Shown here in pieces: positions 1-7,932 of a stretch of 13,915 bases of DNA. The stretch is from contig PXSU01000174.1 in NCBI GenBank assembly GCA_003022745.1, forward strand, positions 1,973 through 15,887. Direction: 5' to 3'. Numbering within the stretch: position 1 is the first letter of the stretch; the number at the start of each line of letters is the position of its first letter. A program made the position numbers and the translations under genes. Below the pieces are notes generated by a model. That model made no database searches and had not been told where the DNA came from. It saw only the letters and a list, made by a program, of their open reading frames with translations. The DNA is from Halobacteriales archaeon SW_9_67_25 (GTDB taxonomy: Archaea > Halobacteriota > Halobacteria > Halobacteriales > Haloarculaceae).

Positions 1-104
1 GAGCGACCGAAGGGAGCGAGCAATTCGCGGTCAGGCAAAATCGAATGCACGGAGGCGCTTTCGCAAGGGTCAAGATGCCGTCAGCTATCACGTCCAGTAG
101 ACCA

Positions 105-2027
105 ATGCACCACCCCGGACCCCCGCGGTTCGTCGGTGCGGGCGACCCGGTCGAACTCGCGCCCCGGAACCCCGACCCGTCGGCGACCTACCGGTGGGAA
201 GTCGTACAGCAACCGGCCGACTCGACGGCCACGCTCGGTGACGGCCCGGTCGAGCACCTTCTGACCGACGTCCCCGGAACGTACGTCGCGCGCCTCTCGG
301 CACCGGACGGCGACCACCACCTCACGGTCCGGGCCGCCCCGCACGACCCCGCAACCGAGGGGACGCCCCGCTCGGACGCCTCGGGCGGCCGGACCGGGCG
401 TGCTGGCGGGGACGGCCTCGCAGAGGAGGGATACGCGGGGGCCGACTCGTCGGATGACGGCGGCGGTGGCCGACCGCGCCTGCAACTGGACCCACACGTC
501 GAGGGTGACGAGGCGGTCGTCACTGCACACCCGCGCCCCCACCCCGACTCGGACCGCTCGCCGGGCGACATCGAGGTAGAGTTCCTGGTCGACGACCGCG
601 ACGACGTCGACCCCGACGCGGTGACCGTCGAGGGACACGAGCTGCGGATTCCCATCGCGGCGCTCTCCGACCCGACACGTATCCACGCGGTGGCGCTGGG
701 CGAGGACAGCTACAGCGTCCCCGACGCCGTGGCCTTCGAGAGCGAGGACGACGGAATCGACACGGAGCGCCTCTACGAGCCACCGGCCTGGGGGGAGGAG
801 TCAATTATCTACGAGGTCTACGTCCGCACGTTCGGGGGCGAGGAGGGTGCCGTCTTCGACGCCATCGTCGACCGGCTGGACTACATCGAGTCGCTGGGCG
901 TGGACGTCCTCTGGCTGACGCCGGTCCTGAAGAACGACCACGCCCCCCACGGCTACAACATCACCGACTTCTTCGCCATCGCGGAGGACCTGGGCACCCG
1001 CGAGGACTACGAGCGGCTCGTCGCAGCCGCCCACGACCGCGGACTGCGGGTCCTGTTCGACCTCGTGTGCAACCACTCGGCCCGGACCCATCCGTACTTC
1101 CAGGCGGCCGTGGCGGATACCGACAGCGAGTACCGCGAGTGGTACGAGTGGCGCACCGAGACCCAGCCGGAGACGTACTTCGAGTGGGAGCACATCGCCA
1201 ACTTCGATTTCGGCCACCTCCCGGTCCGCCGGCACCTGCTCGACGCCATCGCGGAGTGGGCACCCCTGGTCGACGGCTTCCGGTGTGACATGGCCTGGGC
1301 GGTCCCCGACAGTTTCTGGCGGGAGATCCACGACTACTGCCGGGGGCGCGACAGCGAGTTCCTCCTGCTCGACGAGACGATCCCCTACATCCCCGATTTC
1401 CAGGCCGGGCTCTTCGAGATGCACTTCGACTCGACGACCTACCACGCGCTCCACCGCGTGGGGAACGGCGAGGACCCCGAGGTGCTCCTCGACGCCATCG
1501 AGAACCGCGCCCGCGCGGGGTTTCCCGACCACGCCGGGTTCATGCTCTACGCCGAGAACCACGACGAGACGCGGTACATCCTCGCCCACGGTCGCCCCGC
1601 CGCCGAGGCCGCCGCAGGGGCGCTGTTCACGCTCCCGGGGGCGCCGATGGTCTACGCCGGCCAGGAGTTCGGCCAGCAGGGCCGCCGCGACAACCTCGCC
1701 TGGGAGCACGCCCACGAGGACCTGCGCGAGCACTTCCGGGCCCTGGCCGCCGTCCGGCACGACCAGCCGGCGCTGTCGGCCGAGGCCGACCTCTCGCGGG
1801 TCGACTACGACGTGCGCACGGGCCACGACGACCGCGTGGTCGCCTACGCCCGAACGACGGCGTCGGCGGGCGTCGTGGTGGTACTCAACTTCGGCGCCGA
1901 CCCGGCGAGGGTCGCGGTGCCGGCTGTCGCCGACCGGACCGACCTCGTCTCCGGCGAGTCGGTCGCTGCCGGCGGGGACGCCGTCGCTGTCGACAGCGTC
2001 GCCGTCCTGCCCGCCAGCGACAAGTAG
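105..2027 (+). CDS. GH13 alpha-amylase family glycoside hydrolase, cytosolic
   Basis: This is a retaining alpha-glucan hydrolase or transferase of family GH13 (640 residues from ATG 105). The catalytic barrel starts near residue 230. Conserved region I is D-L-V-C-N-H at 319-324. The nucleophile is Asp395 in F-R-C-D-M with Arg393 two before it, the acid/base is Glu424 in L-L-D-E-T, and Asp487 lies in E-N-H-D-E-T-R, so the full triad is present. Before the barrel come an Ig/PKD-like domain (about 5-75), a Gly/Asp-rich linker (about 85-125) and a second beta domain (about 126-215). No signal peptide is visible, so it should act inside the cell on maltodextrins or glycogen-like polymer. In-frame ATGs at 45 and 75 would add residues unlike the domain; 105 sits directly before the Pro-rich start of the Ig-like fold. 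The exact specificity (amylase, cyclomaltodextrinase, branching) cannot be read from the sequence. Confidence 0.9.
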   Translation: MHHPGPPRFVGAGDPVELAPRNPDPSATYRWEVVQQPADSTATLGDGPVEHLLTDVPGTYVARLSAPDGDHHLTVRAAPHDPATEGTPRSDASGGRTGRAGGDGLAEEGYAGADSSDDGGGGRPRLQLDPHVEGDEAVVTAHPRPHPDSDRSPGDIEVEFLVDDRDDVDPDAVTVEGHELRIPIAALSDPTRIHAVALGEDSYSVPDAVAFESEDDGIDTERLYEPPAWGEESIIYEVYVRTFGGEEGAVFDAIVDRLDYIESLGVDVLWLTPVLKNDHAPHGYNITDFFAIAEDLGTREDYERLVAAAHDRGLRVLFDLVCNHSARTHPYFQAAVADTDSEYREWYEWRTETQPETYFEWEHIANFDFGHLPVRRHLLDAIAEWAPLVDGFRCDMAWAVPDSFWREIHDYCRGRDSEFLLLDETIPYIPDFQAGLFEMHFDSTTYHALHRVGNGEDPEVLLDAIENRARAGFPDHAGFMLYAENHDETRYILAHGRPAAEAAAGALFTLPGAPMVYAGQEFGQQGRRDNLAWEHAHEDLREHFRALAAVRHDQPALSAEADLSRVDYDVRTGHDDRVVAYARTTASAGVVVVLNFGADPARVAVPAVADRTDLVSGESVAAGGDAVAVDSVAVLPASDK

Positions 2028-2082
2028 GGACTGTCCGGACCCGCCGAAACTCGCTGGAGAGGAACAGCGTCCAGTATTGGGG

Positions 2083-2094
2083 CCAACATGTTGG
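2083..2094. promoter_or_regulatory. 12-bp perfect palindrome upstream of membrane-protein gene
   Basis: CCAACATGTTGG is a perfect inverted repeat 36 bp before ATG 2131 in the 103-bp gap after the GH13 gene. Its position near a promoter suggests an operator for a dimeric regulator, but no strong TATA box is seen beside it, so the role is inferred. Confidence 0.35.
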
Positions 2095-2130
2095 TCAAAC
2101 TCTCAGTGCGGCAGGCGACGACCGTCCGAT

Positions 2131-2451
2131 ATGGCACTCGAAGAGAGCCTCCCGGTCGAACTGCCGACGAACGACACCAGCCTGACGCGTGCCTTCTACG
2201 TGTTCGTCCTGGTGCCGACGCTGCTGGGCGTGGCCCACCACGTCGATCACGTCATCAGGGGTAACCACGTCGGGTGGCCGATTACGCCGGAGGTGAACGC
2301 GTTCACCTACAGCCTCGCCATCTACCCGCTGCTTGTGGTCAGTCTCTCCCTGTCGCTGACCCGGCGCGTCGAGGCGGGGTACTGGGCCGGCTTCTTCGCG
2401 TTCAGCGCCGGCATGCTCGCGTACTTCCATATAAACTATGCGCCCGGGTGC
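2131..2451 (+). pseudogene. Truncated small membrane protein (3 TM segments remain)
   Basis: ATG 2131 opens an acidic N-terminus followed by three hydrophobic segments: about residues 22-40, 57-75 and 84-105. Between them is a conserved-looking H-H-V-D-H-V-I-R-G-N-H-V-G-W-P stretch seen, from memory, in a haloarchaeal family of small integral membrane proteins of unknown function. After the third segment (about 2445) the sequence turns into Arg/Pro/Gly-rich noise typical of non-coding high-GC DNA, so the expected last helix and stop codon are missing. No stop occurs in this frame before the glucoamylase ATG at 2587, and the frame is the same, so an uninterrupted chimeric reading frame of 963 codons runs to 5022. 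The end given here is where similarity appears to stop, not a stop codon. No function can be assigned. Confidence 0.55.
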
Positions 2452-2555
2452 TGTCTTCGAACGCGACCACGAAGGGGCACCGGTCCAGCCCGCGGCGGTC
2501 GGTCTCCCCCGACAGAGAGCCCGCAAGAATTGCGCCGGGTGCCGGAGAACGTCGG

Positions 2556-2565
2556 TATTATATAC
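2556..2565 (+). promoter_or_regulatory. TATA box of the GH15 glucoamylase gene
   Basis: TATTATATAC is centred about 26 bases before ATG 2587, the spacing for transcription starting at or next to the start codon. This implies a leaderless mRNA and supports 2587 as the start of the glucoamylase, rather than read-through from the truncated upstream gene. Confidence 0.7.
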
Positions 2566-2586
2566 AGCAGTCCGTTTGTAGGAGCC

Positions 2587-5022
2587 ATGCGGCTGACGAC
2601 GGCGCTCAACGAGTACAAGTGGGCACGCGAGGAGCGCTTTCCCGAGGAGAGCAAGACGCTCTCGGGTTCGTTCTCGGGATACGGCGACCGTCTGGTCTAC
2701 GTCGGGACGAGCGGGTCGCTGCGGGACTATTCGGATTCGCTCTCCGGACTCTACGGGGTCGACCGCTCACAGCTCGGTATTCTCGCCGACGGAGAGACGA
2801 TGTGGTTCAGCCACCTGGAGACCATCAGGCAACACTACTACCGGGACACCCGTCTCGTGGAGACCGAGTACGACGCGGGCTCGTTTACAATCCACCAGTA
2901 CGACCTGACGCTCGGCCGGGCACACGTCACACACGTCGAGTTGCGCGGGGCGGTCCCCCGGGACGCGAAACTCGTCGCCTTCGTCACCCTGGCGCCCGGG
3001 GGGAGAGATTCGGGCATCGGTGCGCTGGTCCACGAGAACGACGGCCACGAGGGCTCGCAGGTGCTGGAGGTGTACCACCGCGACGAGCACGACTACCTCG
3101 CGGCGTCGACGGGGCTGGACGGGGTCAACGGCCAGCGCCGCGAGCGCTTCGCCGAGATTCTCGCCGACGAACCGGTGTCCTTCCCGCGCCGGCAGCCGGT
3201 CGACCGGAACGACCAGAAGCGGCTGAAGGGGGATTTTGTCGTGACGGCACCGCTCGAACGGAGCGGGCGCTCGAACAGCGCGACGCTCGTGAGCCAGCTC
3301 TCGGACCACGCTGACATCGACCGCGAGACGGCGCTTGCCGACCTCCGGAGCTGCGTGGGCGAGTACACCAGCACCGACGACCTGCGGGCGGCCGCCCGCG
3401 AGCGGACGACCTTCGACGTGCCCGAGTCGCGGCTGCGGGCCGAGAGTATCTGGACGGACCTGCGGGCGCTCGACCTGCTGTCGGCGCCGACCGGCGGCCG
3501 GATCGCTGCCCCGGAGTTCGACCCCTTCTACGCCCACTCCGGGGGGTATGGCTACGTCTGGTTCCGCGACGACGCCGCCATCTCGCGGCACCTGCTCTCG
3601 GCCGGCGACCGGCTGGGCCTGGAGGTGACGGACACACTGGCCGAGAGTGCGCGCTTTCTCTGTGAGAGCCAGCTCCCGGACGGCACCTGGCCCCACCGCG
3701 TCTGGGCCGACGACGGCAGCCTCGCCCCGGGCTGGGCCAACGCCCGGGTCGAGGGCGCCGCGGACTCCACGGAGTACCAGGCCGACCAGACCGCGACAGT
3801 GACGGCCTTTCTGGGGACGCTGTTGCGCGAGCGCCGGGAGGAACTGGACCGGGACACCCGGCAGGCCATCCAGCACACACTCGGAGAGGCCATCCGGGCG
3901 CTCCGCGAGGATATCGCCGACAACGACCTCCCCGGACCCTGCCAGAACCTCTGGGAGGACACCGCCGGGCAGTTCCTGCACACCGCCGCGACGTTCCTCG
4001 AGGCCTTCGCAACCGTCGCGCGGGCGCCGGTGGGCGATTCCCTGCGCGAGGAGAGTCTCGCGGGGGCACGGCGCGTCCACGCGGGGCTCGACGAACTGTG
4101 GGACCCGGACCTGGGGGCGTACGTGATGCGGTTGCGGAACGGGACGCCGGACCCCCGGCTCGACGGTGCGGGGCTGGTGCTGGCCCGCGCGTTCCGGGAG
4201 TACGGCGCCCTCGAGAGCGTCACGCTGACGACAGAGCAGGTCGACCACCTGGCCGACCATGTGGGGACGACGATGGACGTCCTGTTCCGGAACCCGACGG
4301 CGAGCCGGGTCGCGGGGCTGGTCCGCTACGAGGACGACCGCTGGCGGACCGCGGACCAGGACACCGCGAAGGTCTGGAGCGTGACCACCGCGATGGGGGC
4401 GCTTGCGGCCGCACACGTCGGGGTCATGCTGGAGGAACGGGGCCGGAACGGCGACGCATACCTCGGCCGGGCGAGCGACCTCTACGAACTGCTCGGCCCG
4501 GACGGGCCGCTGACCACCGACGCGGGGTATCTCGCCGAGCAGGCGTTCAACGACGGTACCCTCGACAGCGCCGCGCCGCTGGGGTGGTCCCACGCCCTCC
4601 GGCTCCACGCCACCGCACTGCTCGAGGACCTGAACGCCCTGCCGACGACCGCCTCGCGGACCGAGGGACCGAGCGAACGACCGACCTGGACGACCGGCGA
4701 GAAGCACGGCGTCGGAACCGTCGCGGACCACGACGAGCCCGACCCCTCGCGCGTCTGGTTTACGCTCACGGAGGGGGCACTCACCGAGGTCAGGTTCCCG
4801 CAGGTGGACATCATGAACGTCCGCGCGGTCGATTTCCTGGTCCGGTGTCACGACGACACCGACTACACGACACGGACCCACCGCGAGAACCGCCGCGAGA
4901 GTGACACCCGTCGGCGCCGCCGGCAGCGACCGGCTCGAAGCGCTGTTCGCGAACGGGGAACTGCCCGAACCGGTCGCGTCGGTCGACGACGAGTCACTAT
5001 CCTTCCGGCACGTCTTCACTGA
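2587..5022 (+). CDS. GH15 glucoamylase module A plus start of module B (5' open frame of the broken gene)
   Basis: This is the part of the glucoamylase gene that would be translated from its own start as the sequence stands (811 residues). An N-terminal beta-sandwich domain (about 1-290) resembles archaeal glucoamylases. The barrel (about 300-690) contains G-Y-G-Y-V-W-F-R-D-D-A, the substrate-binding arginine motif of GH15, and Q-A-D-Q. Glu457 in N-L-W-E-D is the expected general acid. Glu651 in Y-L-A-E-Q is the expected general base, followed by P-L-G-W-S-H-A. Residues from about 698 begin the glucodextranase-type domain of module B (V-W-F-T-L-T-E-G-A-L). The frame is lost near 4907, where Arg-rich out-of-frame sequence runs to the stop at 5022. 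Module A alone could still be an active cytosolic glucoamylase with a junk tail. No signal peptide is seen. Confidence 0.75.
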   Translation: MRLTTALNEYKWAREERFPEESKTLSGSFSGYGDRLVYVGTSGSLRDYSDSLSGLYGVDRSQLGILADGETMWFSHLETIRQHYYRDTRLVETEYDAGSFTIHQYDLTLGRAHVTHVELRGAVPRDAKLVAFVTLAPGGRDSGIGALVHENDGHEGSQVLEVYHRDEHDYLAASTGLDGVNGQRRERFAEILADEPVSFPRRQPVDRNDQKRLKGDFVVTAPLERSGRSNSATLVSQLSDHADIDRETALADLRSCVGEYTSTDDLRAAARERTTFDVPESRLRAESIWTDLRALDLLSAPTGGRIAAPEFDPFYAHSGGYGYVWFRDDAAISRHLLSAGDRLGLEVTDTLAESARFLCESQLPDGTWPHRVWADDGSLAPGWANARVEGAADSTEYQADQTATVTAFLGTLLRERREELDRDTRQAIQHTLGEAIRALREDIADNDLPGPCQNLWEDTAGQFLHTAATFLEAFATVARAPVGDSLREESLAGARRVHAGLDELWDPDLGAYVMRLRNGTPDPRLDGAGLVLARAFREYGALESVTLTTEQVDHLADHVGTTMDVLFRNPTASRVAGLVRYEDDRWRTADQDTAKVWSVTTAMGALAAAHVGVMLEERGRNGDAYLGRASDLYELLGPDGPLTTDAGYLAEQAFNDGTLDSAAPLGWSHALRLHATALLEDLNALPTTASRTEGPSERPTWTTGEKHGVGTVADHDEPDPSRVWFTLTEGALTEVRFPQVDIMNVRAVDFLVRCHDDTDYTTRTHRENRRESDTRRRRRQRPARSAVRERGTARTGRVGRRRVTILPARLH

Positions 5023-5358
5023 AACCGGCGACGGGCAGGGCCACGGGTGGCGACTGACCGTCGAGTACGCGGCCGACCCCGACCACGACGCCATCGTCGC
5101 CGACGTGAGCTTCGAGGCGCGTGACGACAACGCCTACGACGTCTTCGCCGTCGGCGACGTCGCGCCCACCAGCACCACACCCGTCGACCGCGGGATCAGG
5201 TACGGCGAGGCGGGGGGGTACCACCTCGCAGCCCGGGACCCCCGGGCGTACACGGCCGAGACCGACAACGACTATCTGGTCGACGAGAACGGTGCCGCCT
5301 ACTCCGTCGCGCTGGCGCTGGACAGACCTACGCGGGGGCCTCTATCGCCTCGCCCTCG

Positions 5359-6795
5359 GTGCCGTGGGGCGTCGCCGTCGACGCCTCCGAGCCCAAGGGG
5401 TACGGCTACAACTTCGTCTGGTCGCGGGACCTCTACCAGGTGTTTACCGCCTTCGAGACGGTCGGCTCGCTCGATATCGCGACCAGCCAGCTGGAGTATA
5501 TCTACGAGTACCAGCAGGACGAGACGGGATTTATACCGCAGAACACCTACGTCAACGGCGTCACGCGCTGGGGCGGCGAACAGATGGACAACATCTCCTT
5601 CCCGCAGGTGATGGCCTACCACCTCGCCGAGGCGGGCGTCGGGTTCGACGAGGCCGACTACGACTACGAGGACGTCCGGCGTTCGGCGGACTACGTCGCC
5701 CGCCACGGCCCCGGGACCGCCCAGGAGCGCTGGGAGGAGGAGGCGGGATACTCGCCGTCCTCGATCGCCGCCGAGATCGCCGGGCTGGCGTGTGCCGGCA
5801 AACTCGCAATCGAGGCCGGCCACGAGGCCGACGCCTTGGTCTGGCTCGGGCTGGCCGACCACTGGGCGAACAACGTCGAGGCCTGGACCGCGACCGAGAC
5901 GGGCACCGAACGCCACACCGAGACACCCTACTACGTACGGGTCACCCGGGGTGGCGACCCCGACGCCGGCCACTCCCGGACGCTCGCGAACGGCGGGCCG
6001 ACCCTCGACGAACGGGACGTCATCGACGCCGGCTTTCTCGAACTCGTGCGGCTGGGCATCGAACCCCCCGACAGTGCCGTGATGCGCAATTCCGTCCACG
6101 AGGTCGACCACACGATCCGCGTCGAGGCCGGGTCTGCGGCCGGCTTCTACCGGTACAACGGCGACGGCTACGGCGAGCGCAGGACCGGCGACCAGGGTGC
6201 ACCCTGGTCGACCGCACACGAGGGAAAGGGACGGCTCTGGCCGCTGCTGACCGGCGAACGCGGCGAGTACGAGCTCCGCCTCTCCGAGCCCGACCTCGAA
6301 CCGATGGACTGCTTGCGGGCGATGGCGGAGTTCGCAAACTCCGGGCGGATGCTCCCCGAGCAGGTCTGGGACCGCCAACACAGTACCGACTACGGCTGGT
6401 CGTTCGCGGACGGGACCGGGTCGGCGACGCCGCTGGCGTGGGCGATGGCACAGTACGTCCGCCTTGCACACAGCGTCAGCGCCGGCAAGCCCGTCGAGAC
6501 GCCGGCGTTCGTCCGCGAGCGGTACCGCGAGGCACGCCTCCATGAGCCCCACCGGAGCCCCGCCCTGCGGGTCGACACCCAGTTCCGGGGCAACCGGCTG
6601 GTCGTCTCCGGCGAGACGACCGGTACCCGCGTCGCCGTCAAGACGCCCGTCGAGGCCGCCATCGTCAACGCCGAGGACGGTAGCTTCGAGCGGACCGTCG
6701 ACGTCGAGCCCGGCGAGAACCTCGTCACCGTCGCGGCGACCAGCGGCGACGACCTGGAGACTCACGGGACGACCGTGCGCCGTCTGCGGCTCTGA
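5359..6795 (+). CDS. GH15 glucoamylase module B catalytic domain (3' open frame of the broken gene)
   Basis: This frame carries the second GH15 barrel. The open frame has recognisable sequence from about 5323 (T-Y-A-G-A-S-I-A-S-P-S-V-P-W-G, a hallmark of the glucodextranase-like branch). GTG 5359 is only the Val inside that motif and is not a convincing start; there is no promoter in front of it. K-G-Y-G-Y-N-F-V-W-S-R-D-L-Y-Q follows. The general acid Glu in R-W-E-E-E is encoded at 5734-5736, and the base Glu in M-L-P-E-Q-V-W-D at 6358-6360, then S-A-T-P-L-A-W-A. After the barrel, from about 6555, comes a small beta-sandwich with E-P-G-E-N-L-V-T-V, like the glucodextranase B or Ig-like domains. 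Both catalytic glutamates are kept, but the linker before the barrel is missing, so this module is probably inactive unless the gene is mis-assembled. Confidence 0.55.
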   Translation: MPWGVAVDASEPKGYGYNFVWSRDLYQVFTAFETVGSLDIATSQLEYIYEYQQDETGFIPQNTYVNGVTRWGGEQMDNISFPQVMAYHLAEAGVGFDEADYDYEDVRRSADYVARHGPGTAQERWEEEAGYSPSSIAAEIAGLACAGKLAIEAGHEADALVWLGLADHWANNVEAWTATETGTERHTETPYYVRVTRGGDPDAGHSRTLANGGPTLDERDVIDAGFLELVRLGIEPPDSAVMRNSVHEVDHTIRVEAGSAAGFYRYNGDGYGERRTGDQGAPWSTAHEGKGRLWPLLTGERGEYELRLSEPDLEPMDCLRAMAEFANSGRMLPEQVWDRQHSTDYGWSFADGTGSATPLAWAMAQYVRLAHSVSAGKPVETPAFVRERYREARLHEPHRSPALRVDTQFRGNRLVVSGETTGTRVAVKTPVEAAIVNAEDGSFERTVDVEPGENLVTVAATSGDDLETHGTTVRRLRL

Positions 6796-6801
6796 CCGGT
6801 T

Positions 6802-6813
6802 CCGGTCCAGTCC
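6802..6813. repeat. 12-bp repeat copy 1, just after the glucoamylase stop
   Basis: CCGGTCCAGTCC begins six bases after the TGA that ends the glucoamylase frame. An identical copy lies at 7933-7944, two bases after the nucleotidyltransferase stop. The shared position at two gene ends suggests a 3'-end processing or termination element, or chance in GC-rich DNA. Confidence 0.35.
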
Positions 6814-6843
6814 CGAAAGAGCCCTTCCCGGCGGAACTCCCAA

Positions 6844-6853
6844 CTTTAATATC
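6844..6853 (+). promoter_or_regulatory. TATA box upstream of the nucleotidyltransferase
   Basis: CTTTAATATC is a good haloarchaeal TATA element in the 175-bp gap between glucoamylase and nucleotidyltransferase. Transcription would begin near 6873, giving a leader of roughly 95 bases before ATG 6971, which is unusual in this mostly leaderless region. The predicted start falls on a 10-bp palindrome at 6865-6874. Confidence 0.5.
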
Positions 6854-6864
6854 GCCGTCGGCTG

Positions 6865-6874
6865 TCCGTACGGA
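6865..6874. promoter_or_regulatory. 10-bp palindrome at predicted transcription start
   Basis: TCCGTACGGA is a perfect inverted repeat about 20 bases after the TATA box at 6844-6853, covering the expected initiation site. That is where a repressor would block polymerase. Ten base pairs is short enough to arise by chance. Confidence 0.3.
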
Positions 6875-6920
6875 GAGAGGCGAATCGACAGTACAGCTGG
6901 CCAGCAAGGCCGGGAGATAC

Positions 6921-6959
6921 ATGACACGACACCACCACGACACGGTCGAGATGGACTGA
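6921..6959 (+). other. Possible 12-codon upstream ORF (His-rich)
   Basis: An ATG at 6921, with GGAG a few bases before it, opens M-T-R-H-H-H-D-T-V-E-M-D and stops at 6957-6959, 11 bases before the nucleotidyltransferase ATG. It lies within the predicted long leader. A translated leader peptide is possible but there is nothing beyond position and the GGAG to support it. Confidence 0.2.
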
Positions 6960-6970
6960 CGGGAACAGGC

Positions 6971-7930
6971 ATGGACGCGATAGTACTCGCGGGCGGCTAC
7001 GCGACCCGGCTGTGGCCGATCACAAAGCCCCGCCCGAAGATGCTCCTGCCGGTCGGAGAGACGACAGTCATCGACAGAATCCTGTCCTCGCTGGAGGACG
7101 ACGACCGCGTGGAGACGGTGTACGTGAGCACGAACGATGCCTTCGCCGACGACTTCGAGGCCCACATCGCGGAGAAGGGCTACGGGAAGGCACAGCTCTC
7201 CGTCGAGAAGACGACGGCCGAAGACGAGAAGTTCGGCGTGGTTGGCGCGCTCGCCCAACTCGTTGAGCGCGAGGGCGTCGACGACGACCTGTTCGTCATC
7301 GGGGGCGACAATCTCATCGGGTTCGACGTCTCGGAGTTCATCGACTACTACGAGCGCCAGGAAGCGGCGGTGCTGGCGGCCTACGACGTCGGCTCCTACG
7401 GGAAGGCCAAATCCTACGGGCTGGTCGAGTTGGACGGCGAACGGGTGGTCGACTTCCAGGAGAAACCCGACGACCCAGCGAGCACGCTCGCCTCGATTGC
7501 CTGCTACCTGTTTCCCGCCGACTCGGTCCGCTTCGGGGAGTACCTCGCCGGCGAGAACAACCCAGACGAGCCGGGATGGTACGTCGAGTGGCTCCAGTCC
7601 CGGGAGGCAGTTTACGCGTTCACGTTCGATGACACGTGGTTCGACATCGGCACGCCGGCGTCGTACCTGGCGGCCGTCGAGTGGGCGCTGGAGGGCGAGT
7701 CGCTCGTCCACCCCGACGCAACCGTCGAGAACGTCGAACTGGGCGGGACCGTCCACGTGATGGCCGACGCGACAGTGACCGACTCCACCCTCGAACGGAC
7801 ACTCGTCTTTCCCGGGGCCGAGATCAGGGGGTGTGACCTCGACGACTCGATCCTCGGGGAGGGCGTCACGCTGGAGGACCTCGACGTCAGCGGCGCCGTG
7901 ATGATCGAGAACTCCTCCTCGGGGTCCTGA
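6971..7930 (+). CDS. Sugar-1-phosphate nucleotidyltransferase (glucose-1-phosphate type)
   Basis: The protein (319 residues) should join an NTP and a sugar 1-phosphate, probably glucose 1-phosphate, to give NDP-glucose and pyrophosphate. The signature L-A-G-G-Y-A-T-R-L at residues 6-14 with P-K-M-L-L-P-V-G after it is the nucleotide-binding loop of the family. G-G-D-N at 111-114 supplies a metal-binding Asp113, K-S-Y-G-L and E-K-P follow, and D-I-G-T-P is at 225-229. From about residue 245 hexapeptide-like repeats (H-P-D-A-T-V, V-M-A-D-A-T-V-T-D) form a short left-handed beta-helix. ATG 6971 is directly before the signature strand. Placement between glucoamylase and glycogen-synthase-like genes suggests it feeds alpha-glucan synthesis; a role in cell-surface glycan (RmlA- or GalU-like) is the alternative. 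NTP and sugar specificity are not readable here. Confidence 0.88.
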   Translation: MDAIVLAGGYATRLWPITKPRPKMLLPVGETTVIDRILSSLEDDDRVETVYVSTNDAFADDFEAHIAEKGYGKAQLSVEKTTAEDEKFGVVGALAQLVEREGVDDDLFVIGGDNLIGFDVSEFIDYYERQEAAVLAAYDVGSYGKAKSYGLVELDGERVVDFQEKPDDPASTLASIACYLFPADSVRFGEYLAGENNPDEPGWYVEWLQSREAVYAFTFDDTWFDIGTPASYLAAVEWALEGESLVHPDATVENVELGGTVHVMADATVTDSTLERTLVFPGAEIRGCDLDDSILGEGVTLEDLDVSGAVMIENSSSGS

Positions 7931-7932
7931 CG

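Larger units (their letters stand above)
2587..6795 (+). pseudogene. Tandem double GH15 glucoamylase (glucan 1,4-alpha-glucosidase), frame-disrupted and rearranged
   Basis: The locus encodes two GH15 modules that would release glucose from alpha-1,4-glucan ends. Module A (2587 to about 4650) is intact. Module B (about 4678-6795) has a glucodextranase-type N-terminal beta domain, a GH15 barrel and a C-terminal beta domain. The frame shifts once near 4907 and back near 5324, and total length is a multiple of three (4209 bp). At 4907 one extra C in CCC would account for the shift. At 5324 one A missing from an expected Asp-Lys-Thr-Tyr coding sequence would. Beyond these single-base changes, compared with GH15 relatives as I remember them, about 110-130 residues linking the N-domain to the barrel are absent at 5322. 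A segment like part of that link, with L-F-A-N-G-E-L-P-E-P, lies at about 4911-4985 instead. It could be a real pseudogene or a mis-assembly. Confidence 0.75.

Noticed and set aside
1..104. Coding end or promoter at the left edge
   Set aside because: The first 44 bases show a repetitive GAGCGA/GGAGCGAG flavour common between haloarchaeal genes; I see no convincing TATA box 26 bases before 105, and no reading frame with family sequence.
2028..2130. Intrinsic terminator after the GH13 gene
   Set aside because: GTCCGGAC at 2033-2040 could fold but there is no T-tract after it.
2767..5130. 787-codon open frame on the minus strand opposite the glucoamylase
   Set aside because: Its translation is Val/Gly/Arg/Pro-rich without domains, as expected opposite GC-rich acidic coding sequence; the plus strand has clear GH15 motifs.
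5299..6972. 557-codon minus-strand frame opposite GH15 module B
   Set aside because: Same antisense shadow effect; no promoter or family motifs.
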